Source: Acidobacteriota bacterium (GTDB lineage: Bacteria > Acidobacteriota > Blastocatellia > Pyrinomonadales > Pyrinomonadaceae). Taken from it: a DNA stretch of 15,734 bases. Below, in pieces: positions 7,454 to 14,181 of this stretch. Location: positions 1-15,734 of the forward strand of contig JAHEEZ010000065.1 of NCBI GenBank assembly GCA_024640445.1. The letters are read 5' to 3'. The position numbers were made by a program, and so were the translations under genes. Position 1 is the stretch's first letter; every line of letters begins with the position of its first letter. Under the pieces are notes generated by a model. That model was not told the DNA's origin and made no database searches. It saw only the letters and a list, made by a program, of their open reading frames with translations.

Positions 7454-8650
7454 ATGAAGAAAAAGACAATCAAAGATGTTGATCTCGCGGGAAAGCGGGT
7501 CTTGATGCGTGTCGATTTCAACGTTCCAATCAAGGACGGGGAAGTTTCGGATGACACAAGGATCCGCGGCGCTTTGCCGACAATTGAGTATGCGGCTGGA
7601 GAAGGGGCGAAGGTGATCCTCGTTTCTCACCTGGGAAGGCCGGCTGACAAGCCTGACCAGGCTTTCAGCCTCAGGCCTGTCAGGAAAAGGCTTTCGCAGC
7701 TTCTGGCTGAAGAAGTGGCGTTTGCAGATGATTGCATCGGTGAAGAAGCGAACGCGGCGGTCAGCAAGCTTTCGGACGGAAAGGTCCTTTTGCTCGAAAA
7801 CGTGCGTTTTCATCCCGGCGAAAAGAAGAATGATCCTGAATTTGCCAGACAGCTTGCTTTGCTTGCAGATGTATATGTGAACGACGCGTTCGGCACCGCG
7901 CACAGGGCCCACGCCTCCACAGCAGGGATCACACAGTTCGTTGGCGAATGCGTCGCCGGACTGCTTATGGAAAGAGAGTTGGAAGTCCTTGGCAAGGTCC
8001 TTACGAATCCAGAAAGACCTTTTGTGGCCATTCTCGGCGGGGCTAAAGTATCAGATAAACTTCCTGTAATTAAATCATTGATAGAAAAGAAGGTAGACAA
8101 ACTTCTGATCGGTGGGGCTATGGCCTATACCTTCTTCAAAGCGCTTGGATACACGGTCGGAAAATCGCTTGTGGAAGACGACATGCTTTCGAAGGCTCTG
8201 GAATTAAAATCCGAAGCTGAGAAGGCAGGTATCCAGTTGTTGCTGCCCACGGACCACCAGGTCGTCGATTCGTTCGACCCGCTTAACTCACGAAAGACCA
8301 TACCGATCGATTTTACGAATTCGGGGCTTGTCGGGCTGGATATAGGTGATGAGACAGTGCAGATCTTCAGCGAGGCCCTGAAAGGAGCGAAAACGATCGT
8401 CTGGAACGGCCCGATGGGGATGTTTGAGGAAAAGCCTTTTGATGAAGGGACGTTTGCGATCGCCGAGGCAGTCGCGGAAGCGACGGATAATGGCGCGTTT
8501 TCGGTAGTCGGAGGCGGCGATTCTGTGGCTGCGATCAATGAAGCAGGCCTAGCTGACCGTGTTTCGCACATATCGACCGGAGGCGGGGCCACACTGGAAT
8601 TTCTTTCCGGAATTGAACTTCCGGGAGTTGCCGCGCTGGATGATGCATAG
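7454..8650 (+). CDS. pgk: Phosphoglycerate kinase
   Basis: Phosphoglycerate kinase transfers the phosphate of 1,3-bisphosphoglycerate to ADP, directly after the gap step. The 398-aa product has the N-domain signature RVDFNVPIKDG (19-29), LVSHLGRP, ENVRFHPGEKKND and DAFGTAHRAHAST; then AILGGAKVSDK at the domain junction and the C-domain nucleotide loops WNGPMGMFE and VVGGGDSVAA, ending HISTGGGATLEFLSG. Length and motif order are standard for a bacterial monofunctional enzyme. A TTG at 7409 extends the frame by 15 residues, but that extension is absent from the family, so ATG 7454 is chosen. No good Shine-Dalgarno is visible. The 123-bp gap after gap shows no terminator, so read-through is expected. 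Confidence 0.97.
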   Translation: MKKKTIKDVDLAGKRVLMRVDFNVPIKDGEVSDDTRIRGALPTIEYAAGEGAKVILVSHLGRPADKPDQAFSLRPVRKRLSQLLAEEVAFADDCIGEEANAAVSKLSDGKVLLLENVRFHPGEKKNDPEFARQLALLADVYVNDAFGTAHRAHASTAGITQFVGECVAGLLMERELEVLGKVLTNPERPFVAILGGAKVSDKLPVIKSLIEKKVDKLLIGGAMAYTFFKALGYTVGKSLVEDDMLSKALELKSEAEKAGIQLLLPTDHQVVDSFDPLNSRKTIPIDFTNSGLVGLDIGDETVQIFSEALKGAKTIVWNGPMGMFEEKPFDEGTFAIAEAVAEATDNGAFSVVGGGDSVAAINEAGLADRVSHISTGGGATLEFLSGIELPGVAALDDA

Positions 8651-8698
8651 GAAACGCGGCGCAAACAGATCTCGCGACGGCCGAAAGTTATAGAATCT

Positions 8699-9454
8699 AT
8701 GAGAACACCGATAATTGCCGGAAACTGGAAGATGTACAAGCTTCACGATGAAGCCGTCAAGACAGCTGTGGAGCTAAAGAGCCTGGTTTCGAACGCGGGA
8801 CACTGCGAAGTGGTGATCGCACCGGTCTTTACGGCGCTCAAGACCGTCGCCGACCGGCTTGAGGGCTCGAATGTGAAAGTCGCGGCCCAGAACTGTGCGG
8901 CCGAGGCGAACCATTCTGCTCAAACCGGAGAGGTATGCGCCGATATGATCATGGATGTCGGCTGTGAATACGTAATCGTAGGGCACTCCGAGCGAAGACA
9001 GTTCCACGGAGAGACTGATGATTCTGTCAATCGAAAGGTGAAAGCCTGTCTCGAGTACGGATTGAAGGCTATCGTCTGCGTAGGGGAGGACCTTTCGCAA
9101 AGGGAGTCAGGCCGCGAAAAGGAAGTCGTGGGCGGTCAACTAGCAGGCGGACTTGCCGGATTGACACTCGCTGACATGGAACGTATCATTATCGCTTACG
9201 AGCCTGTCTGGGCGATCGGAACGGGTAAAACCGCGACGCCTGAACAGGCTCAAGAAATGCACGCCTACATAAGGCGTGCTTTATCAGGTTCCCATTCCGC
9301 GGAATGCGCGGCGGGTACAAGGATACTCTACGGAGGCTCCGTAAAGCCTGACAACATAAGGGAACTGATGGACAGGGAAGACATAGATGGAGCGCTGGTA
9401 GGAGGCGCAAGCCTGGAAGCGGCGACTTTCTCAAAGATAGTAAATTACCGATAG
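8699..9454 (+). CDS. tpiA: Triose-phosphate isomerase
   Basis: This TIM-barrel enzyme interconverts dihydroxyacetone phosphate and glyceraldehyde-3-phosphate, supplying the substrate of the gap product. The 251-aa length is typical. Active-site residues are all present: Lys11 in GNWKMYK, His96 in VGHSERR and Glu168 in AYEPVWAIGTG (catalytic loop following). The phosphate-binding segments YGGSVKPDN and GALVGGASL close the barrel. ATG 8699 lies 48 nt after the pgk stop with only a weak purine-rich leader, and the secG start follows 18 nt after the tpiA stop, so this is a middle gene of the operon. Confidence 0.97.
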   Translation: MRTPIIAGNWKMYKLHDEAVKTAVELKSLVSNAGHCEVVIAPVFTALKTVADRLEGSNVKVAAQNCAAEANHSAQTGEVCADMIMDVGCEYVIVGHSERRQFHGETDDSVNRKVKACLEYGLKAIVCVGEDLSQRESGREKEVVGGQLAGGLAGLTLADMERIIIAYEPVWAIGTGKTATPEQAQEMHAYIRRALSGSHSAECAAGTRILYGGSVKPDNIRELMDREDIDGALVGGASLEAATFSKIVNYR

Positions 9455-9472
9455 GTCTTCCGAGGGGAAATC

Positions 9473-9925
9473 GTGCTAGAAACGACTTTATACATAATCT
9501 TCTTCGTATCTTGCGTACTGCTGATCGTGTCAGTGCTGCTTCAGCCTGGTAAGACAGATGCCGGAGCGCTTTTCACCAGCAGCATATCGAGTGCGGCTTT
9601 GAACCCGAGAGGAACACAGTCCGTTCTGTCGAAGCTGACGATAGCGATGGCGGCGACGTTCATGCTGTCTGCGCTTCTGCTCGCTATGCCCGCAGTGACC
9701 GGAAGAGTCTCCGTCCTTGAGACGGAGGGTCCAGGAAAGGCGCCGGCGGCTGATACAGGCAGCGCAAATTCGAATACGGCGCCGGCAAACACTTCGAATA
9801 CATCCGGAGATGTCGAAAGTGCAAAACCGGCGGAAGAAAAGAAGGAAGACGCGGGTAAGGCGCCGGCTGAAAACAAAGAAGAGGCAGCACCCGCTAAAGA
9901 AGAGAAGAAGGAAGGCGGCAAGTAG
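9473..9925 (+). CDS. secG: SecG, Sec translocon subunit with long charged C-terminal tail
   Basis: SecG is the small auxiliary membrane subunit of the SecYEG channel and assists SecA-driven export. The 150-aa product has two hydrophobic segments (about 4-23 and 56-75) joined by the conserved loop with LLQPGKTDAGALF (22-34) and a Gly/Ser-rich stretch. This is the standard SecG topology. Residues 85-150 form a low-complexity tail rich in Ala, Pro, Lys and Glu, with GKAPA at 88-92 and again at 128-132. Typical SecG proteins are about 75-115 aa, so the tail is an extension. Start is GTG 9473, supported by GAGG seven bases upstream. It follows tpiA closely and precedes a tRNA-Leu gene by 24 nt. 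Confidence 0.9.
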   Translation: MLETTLYIIFFVSCVLLIVSVLLQPGKTDAGALFTSSISSAALNPRGTQSVLSKLTIAMAATFMLSALLLAMPAVTGRVSVLETEGPGKAPAADTGSANSNTAPANTSNTSGDVESAKPAEEKKEDAGKAPAENKEEAAPAKEEKKEGGK

Positions 9926-9949
9926 CGCCGATACAGGTTCTTTAGGATT

Positions 9950-10034
<85 letters not shown>

Positions 10035-10041
10035 ACATTAG

Positions 10042-10078
10042 AAAAAGAGAGCGGTCAGAATTGGCCGCTCTCTTTTTT
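10042..10078 (+). terminator. Strong rho-independent terminator, probably bidirectional
   Basis: The arm 10042-10054 (A-tract then GAGAGCGG) pairs with 10065-10077 (CCGCTCTC then T-tract). Three inner pairs, one a G-U, close on a 4-nt loop. A run of six T follows on the plus strand. It ends the gap-to-tRNA-Leu transcript. The minus strand also reads hairpin plus U-rich tail, so it could stop transcripts leaving the carboxyltransferase gene at 10236. Confidence 0.9.
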
Positions 10079-10235
10079 GTTTAATGTCCGGGAACATAGC
10101 CGCCACTTCCAAGGGTCGGACATGTTCACAAGCGGGAATTGTAACCTCCCCAGATACAATTACTTAGTCAGGCTACCCTTATTCGAACCTAATCAATCAC
10201 TTCAAGTGTCGGCGTGCAGACATCTGAGCAATCAC

Positions 10236-11804
10236 TTAAAGAGGTATATTCCCGTGCTTCTTCGGAGGATTGACGTCCCGCTTTGTTTGAAGGAGCTTCA
10301 GGGCTCGTATCAGCTTTGGCCGGGTCTGGGAAGGTTCGATCACCTCATCGATAAAACCGTGCTTTGCGGCAACATACGGATTCGCGAACTTCTCCTCAAA
10401 CTCCTGAACCTTGTCCTTCCGGAGGGTCTCCGCATCCGTCGTTTCCTTGAACTCGTTCCGGTACAGGATCCCGACTGCGCCGTCAGCGCCCATCACGGCG
10501 ATCTCAGCGGTCGGATAAGCGAAGTTGATGTCCGTTCTTATGTGCTTTGAGGCCATAACACAGTATGCGCCGCCGTACGCCTTGCGCGTGATAACCGTTA
10601 TCTTCGGCACAGTGGCTTCCGCATATGCATAAAGGAGTTTTGCACCGTTCCGGATTATTCCGAAGTGTTCCTGGTTCACGCCAGGAAGGAAACCCGGCAC
10701 GTCCTCGAATGTGATCAAGGGAATGTTAAAACAATCGCAGAACCTCACGAATCTAGCGCCTTTTATCGAGGCATCGATATCAAGCACGCCCGCGAGGAAC
10801 GCCGGCTGATTCGCGACTATTCCGACCGAATGGCCCCCGAGCCGCGCGAAACCGACCACGATGTTGGGCGCGTAATGTTCCTGGACCTCAAAGAAATAAG
10901 CGTCGTCCACGACCGAATTGATTATGTCGCGTATATCATAGGGTTGATTCGAAGACGCCGGTACCACGGAATTGAGATTCTCATCCGCTCGGTCTTCGGG
11001 GTCCGACGTTTCCTCGAAAGGAGGCGAATCGATATTGTTGGAAGGGACAAAAGAAAGCAGTTCACGCGCAAGACGCAGGCAATGTTCGTCGTCATCGGCC
11101 GCGAAATGGGCGACCCCCGACTTCGTGTTATGCGTCATCGCGCCCCCTAGCTCATCTTTTGTAACATCCTCGTGAGTGACCGTCTTTATCACGTCCGGGC
11201 CGGTGATGAACATATACGAAGTGTCCTTCACCATAATGTTGAAGTCGGTGATCGCCGGCGAGTAGACCGCGCCGCCCGCGCAGGGTCCCATAATGCAGCT
11301 GATCTGGGGTACGACGCCGCTTGCCAGGGTATTGCGCAGGAAGATGTCCGCGTATCCGCCCAAAGAAACAACTCCTTCCTGGATCCTGGCACCGCCGGAG
11401 TCATTGAGTCCGACAAGGGGGGCCCCGGTTTTCATCGCAAGGTCCATGACTTTGCAGATCTTCATAGCGTGGGTTTCACTCAATGATCCGCCAAAAACTG
11501 TGAAGTCCTGGGCGAAGACGAACACGGGCCGTCCGTCCACCAGGCCATGGCCCGTGATCACGCCGTCACCATCGTATCTTCGCTTATCGAGGCCGAAATC
11601 AGAGGACCTGTGGACGACGAATTTGTCGAATTCCTCAAAAGTGCCCTCATCGAGAAAGAATTCCACCCTTTCTCTTGCCGTCATCTTGCCGGAGGCCTTC
11701 TGTTTGGCGAGTCTTTCCTCCCCGCCTCCCGCTTCGGCACGCTTCGAACGTTCGCGGAGTTGTCCAAGCTTGTCGGTCTTTTCTTCGGATGTCTTTGGAA
11801 GCAT
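10236..11804 (-). CDS. Acyl-CoA carboxylase beta (carboxyltransferase) subunit, propionyl-CoA type
   Basis: The subunit moves a carboxyl group from carboxybiotin to an acyl-CoA, most likely propionyl-CoA to methylmalonyl-CoA, as part of a biotin-dependent carboxylase. The 522-aa product has the two crotonase-fold halves of PccB/AccD5 proteins. Residues 26-46 carry the start GGGEERLAKQKASGKMTARER; oxyanion elements are GPCAGGAVYSP (173-183) and RKAYGGAYCVM (407-417). DSGGARIQEG lies at 135-144. The position equivalent to the Streptomyces PccB specificity Asp422 is Cys415. ATG 11852 would add 16 residues not seen in the family, so ATG 11804 is preferred; neither has a clear Shine-Dalgarno. No biotin carboxylase or biotin carrier gene lies in the window, so the alpha subunit must be elsewhere. 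It is the last gene of the minus-strand operon from 13602. Confidence 0.9.
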   Translation of the reverse strand: MLPKTSEEKTDKLGQLRERSKRAEAGGGEERLAKQKASGKMTARERVEFFLDEGTFEEFDKFVVHRSSDFGLDKRRYDGDGVITGHGLVDGRPVFVFAQDFTVFGGSLSETHAMKICKVMDLAMKTGAPLVGLNDSGGARIQEGVVSLGGYADIFLRNTLASGVVPQISCIMGPCAGGAVYSPAITDFNIMVKDTSYMFITGPDVIKTVTHEDVTKDELGGAMTHNTKSGVAHFAADDDEHCLRLARELLSFVPSNNIDSPPFEETSDPEDRADENLNSVVPASSNQPYDIRDIINSVVDDAYFFEVQEHYAPNIVVGFARLGGHSVGIVANQPAFLAGVLDIDASIKGARFVRFCDCFNIPLITFEDVPGFLPGVNQEHFGIIRNGAKLLYAYAEATVPKITVITRKAYGGAYCVMASKHIRTDINFAYPTAEIAVMGADGAVGILYRNEFKETTDAETLRKDKVQEFEEKFANPYVAAKHGFIDEVIEPSQTRPKLIRALKLLQTKRDVNPPKKHGNIPL

Positions 11805-11852
11805 ATGGTTTAGTTTAGCGGGCAGGGTAGTATTTGCAAACCTCCAACTCAT

Positions 11853-12350
11853 TCATGAGTTGGAATGCCCGGCATCTTCAAAAGGGAATTTGCGTTCCCT
11901 GAAAAGAGTCAGTATTTCCTCAAGTGATTCCTCAGCCTTCTTCTCAATTTGCGGTCCGTATCCGTACCTAACCGAATTCTCGAGAAACTCATCCAGATCC
12001 AGGACCTCGTGCGAAAGGTCTTTCTTGATCAGAACGTCTATGTCGAGGTCAACATAATCAAGCGTATCTCCAGAAAAGACGGGAGGCTTGTTGACGTTGC
12101 AATAGTAATTGCGAAGTTCGCCAGAAGGGTTTTCAAATCTGAAGACGTTGTACCAGCGATCAAGCCAGTAATACTCGTATGAGACCGTTCCTCTTTTGAT
12201 CTCGCCGAGGTCCGGGTGGCTGATATCGAGGGCGAATTCACCGATGAAGGTTAGGAGCGGACCTTTTCGTGAAACCAGTTCCGCCTGCCACGTTCTGTGG
12301 ATCCGGTTGTCGAACTTCCGGGCGTTAATTGTAACTGCCTTTGAATTCAA
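11853..12350 (-). CDS. DUF402 (FomD/NtdP-like) domain protein
   Basis: The 165-aa product matches the DUF402 pattern. The central segment YYWLDRWYNVFRF (about 60-72) leads into LRNYYCNVNKPP (79-90) and the acidic strand YVDLDIDVLI (98-107), followed by EVLDLDEF. Family members include the phosphatases FomD and NtdP, which use the Asp and Glu cluster to bind divalent metal and cleave nucleotide phosphates; the acidic residues are present here, but the substrate is unknown. The start is TTG at 12350: its TTGA overlaps the stop of the upstream hydrolase by 4 nt, the usual sign of translational coupling, and I see no ATG or GTG start nearby. Its stop abuts the alternative ATG of the carboxyltransferase frame. 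Confidence 0.85.
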   Translation of the reverse strand: MNSKAVTINARKFDNRIHRTWQAELVSRKGPLLTFIGEFALDISHPDLGEIKRGTVSYEYYWLDRWYNVFRFENPSGELRNYYCNVNKPPVFSGDTLDYVDLDIDVLIKKDLSHEVLDLDEFLENSVRYGYGPQIEKKAEESLEEILTLFRERKFPFEDAGHSNS

Positions 12351-13129
12351 GTAGATATAGCCAGTGAATTAAGAAATCCGATCATAAGTCGGTTGAACAC
12401 TTCCGGATTTTCAATGTTTGAGTAATGACCTGCCTCGGGAATCACTTCAAGCCTGGAACGGCGTACCAGATCGTTCATTTCCCGTGCACCTTCCAGGCCC
12501 GTAAGCTTGTCGTCTTCACCGAAGATGAACAGGGTGCTAAGATCAGTCTCGCTAAGAACATCCCTTGAATCCGGCCTCAATGCCATACCGCGAAGCGCCG
12601 CAGCCGCAGCCTTTGGGTCACATCCACGGAAGTCTTCAACCAACCGTTCTGCCAGATCGACATTGTTACGCAAAGTGTGTGTGCTCAGAAGGTTATGGAG
12701 CATTGTCTCAACCAATACATCAGAACCTTCTTCTTCCAGCCTTTCGATCAGCTCATATCTGCCCTGGCGCCTTTCTTCGGTATCGGACCCTGCGGTCGTG
12801 TCGCAGAGTACCATCGCCGATATGTACTGCGGGAATTGCTTGAGAAGGCTGAAAAGAACATACCCTCCCATCGAAAGGCCCGCAAAAACGGCATTTCCAA
12901 TGCCCAGAGAGTCGAGCAACTCCTTGATACCCAAAGCCATGTCGTCCATGCCTGAGGTATCGTTGTACAGACGGTTCTTCCCAAAACCGGGAAGATCCGG
13001 CGCAATTACTCGAAAACCCGCTTCCGCGATCACGCGGGCGTTCTTTTCCCACATTGATGAAGAAAGGGGAAAGGCATGAAGGAGGACCACATCGGGACCG
13101 CTCCCTGTTTCTATGTACGGGTATGTCAC
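12347..13129 (-). CDS. Alpha/beta-fold hydrolase
   Basis: A cytoplasmic hydrolase of the alpha/beta superfamily, 260 aa, with no export signal. The catalytic triad is visible: Ser86 in the nucleophile elbow GLSMGGY (84-90), Asp207 in FGEDDKLT (203-210) and His235 in EAGHYSNIENP (232-242). HAFPLSS at 18-24 forms the oxyanion-hole loop and APDLPGFG follows at 43-50. The closest general types are proline-iminopeptidase, 3-oxoadipate enol-lactonase and esterase-like enzymes; the substrate cannot be called. An in-frame ATG at 13237 adds 36 basic, low-complexity residues that are a shadow of the USP gene. GTG 13129 is preferred because it overlaps the USP stop (TAGTG) and has AGGGG about nine bases upstream. 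Confidence 0.88.
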   Translation of the reverse strand: MTYPYIETGSGPDVVLLHAFPLSSSMWEKNARVIAEAGFRVIAPDLPGFGKNRLYNDTSGMDDMALGIKELLDSLGIGNAVFAGLSMGGYVLFSLLKQFPQYISAMVLCDTTAGSDTEERRQGRYELIERLEEEGSDVLVETMLHNLLSTHTLRNNVDLAERLVEDFRGCDPKAAAAALRGMALRPDSRDVLSETDLSTLFIFGEDDKLTGLEGAREMNDLVRRSRLEVIPEAGHYSNIENPEVFNRLMIGFLNSLAIST

Positions 13130-13602
13130 TATTTGTTTTCCCCTGTCTCGACATCTTCGTGGCGAACGACAAGAACGGAACAGGGAGCGTGGTGGACCAC
13201 GGAGTCGGAAACCGAACCGAGAAGCAGGCGCTCCCAACGGTTATAGCCGTGTGAACCAACAACTATAAGGTTGGCGCCAAATTCTTCAGCCGTTTCAACG
13301 ATCCTGCTTTCAGGAGAGCCGATAAGGATGTCAGTCGAGATCGCGGGACCTCCGCCTCCTAAATCATCGGAAATTTCACGACTCGTGCGTTCAAGAACGG
13401 TCTCCGCATTCTCACGGGCGATCTTCTCTATTTCCTGAGTATTTGGAAGATATCCCGCATACGCATCGATCGCCATCGGCACCGCCATATCGATAACGGT
13501 CACGATTTTCAGTTCGTCGCCGGATGAAAAATTCAAATTCTTTGTCATATCGACGGCGGCAGAACTCTGCGACGTTCCGTCGGTTGCGAGTATCACTTTC
13601 AT
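13129..13602 (-). CDS. Universal stress protein (UspA family)
   Basis: The 157-aa protein is a single Usp domain. It begins KVILATDGTSQSS (2-14), the ATP-binding Asp loop. The C-terminal nucleotide loop GSHGYNRWERLLLGSVSDSV (20 residues, about 117-136) fits the G-2x-G-9x-G(S/T) pattern of ATP-binding members, so ATP binding is likely. Such proteins respond to starvation, redox or membrane stress, with no fixed reaction. ATG 13602 has an excellent AGGAG seven bases upstream, the best of the cluster, so this is probably the first strongly translated gene of USP-hydrolase-DUF402-carboxyltransferase. It lies 67 nt after the marR stop and may also be read from the marR promoter. Confidence 0.93.
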   Translation of the reverse strand: MKVILATDGTSQSSAAVDMTKNLNFSSGDELKIVTVIDMAVPMAIDAYAGYLPNTQEIEKIARENAETVLERTSREISDDLGGGGPAISTDILIGSPESRIVETAEEFGANLIVVGSHGYNRWERLLLGSVSDSVVHHAPCSVLVVRHEDVETGENK

Positions 13603-13669
13603 AAATGTTCTCCTGAAGGGATTCTACATCCGACAGGTTCGGCGGGAAAGCGGCGGCGAAGGGTGATGA

Positions 13670-14104
13670 TCACGGAGTATTCGACGAAGGACACTTCAGG
13701 TTATCCGCAATGCGCCTGAGAACGAGCATCGCCGTGTTCTTTTCGAGTTCGCTGAAATCCCGAAATACGGTCTCATCCAGTTTGTCCATTTGCCTCTCCG
13801 CTTCTTTCTGGACGTCATCAGCCTTGCTGGTCAGATAAACCCTCTTAACTCGCCCGTCATTGGGACAGGCTTTTGTTGCCACATAACCCTGTTCTTCGAG
13901 TTTGTTCACAAGCACATTGACCGTAGGCGGCGCCACTCCCAATTCACGTCCAATTTCAGCTTGCGAAAGGCCGTCAATATCCCAAAGAGAAAAAAGGACA
14001 TTTGCCTGTCCCGAATGAAGGCCTATCTCTGCCATAACAGACGTCACGACGTTCCTGTGGGCGATCGCGATCCTTGAAAGCGTCCGACTCAAATTATCCG
14101 CCAT
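13670..14104 (-). CDS. MarR-family transcriptional regulator
   Basis: A 144-aa dimeric winged-helix repressor or activator. The DNA-binding part spans about 32-95: helix LSQAEIGRELGV (46-57), recognition helix PPTVNVLVNKLEEQGYV (59-75) and wing PNDGRVKRVYLT (81-92). The N- and C-terminal helices should form the dimer interface and ligand pocket. Cysteines at 80 (beside the wing) and 138 could in principle be redox-sensitive, but nothing proves this. ATG 14104 has AGGAG about eight bases upstream. Its gene faces away from the pirin gene across 77 bp that contain a promoter and an inverted repeat, so control of pirin and of itself is the simplest reading. Confidence 0.93.
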   Translation of the reverse strand: MADNLSRTLSRIAIAHRNVVTSVMAEIGLHSGQANVLFSLWDIDGLSQAEIGRELGVAPPTVNVLVNKLEEQGYVATKACPNDGRVKRVYLTSKADDVQKEAERQMDKLDETVFRDFSELEKNTAMLVLRRIADNLKCPSSNTP

Positions 14105-14120
14105 GGCATATCTCCTGATT

Positions 14121-14149
14121 TTGACAAATCTGCTTAGGGTGCTAATAAT
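14121..14149 (+). promoter_or_regulatory. Sigma70-type promoter for the pirin gene
   Basis: A perfect -35 TTGACA (14121-14126) and a near-consensus -10 AATAAT (14144-14149, five of six) are spaced by 17 bp. They lie 32 bp before the pirin ATG, so the mRNA leader would be about 25 nt. This is the best promoter match I found in the window. Confidence 0.75.
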
Positions 14150-14161
14150 AACATCATTAGC
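14141..14161. promoter_or_regulatory. Probable MarR operator (inverted repeat)
   Basis: The arms GCTAAT (14141-14146) and ATTAGC (14156-14161) are exact inverted repeats separated by 9 bp. The site covers the -10 and likely start point of the pirin promoter, so binding would block RNA polymerase. Size and symmetry suit a MarR dimer, whose gene lies next to it. That the MarR product binds here is inference. Confidence 0.6.
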
Positions 14162-14181
14162 GAACTAAGGAAATAAGAAAT

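Noticed and set aside
10084..10123. Inverted repeat ATGTCCG...CGGACAT downstream of the tRNA terminator
   Set aside because: Only 7 bp with a 26-bp spacer and no tail; expected by chance in such sequence.
11293..12057. 254-aa plus-strand open frame antisense to the carboxyltransferase and DUF402 genes
   Set aside because: It is a shadow of well-supported genes on the minus strand; composition is Ser/Arg/Pro-rich with no domain.
13130..13237. 36-residue N-terminal extension of the alpha/beta hydrolase
   Set aside because: It is very rich in Arg and Pro, has no family match and overlaps the conserved 3' end of the USP gene in another frame; the GTG at 13129 fits better.
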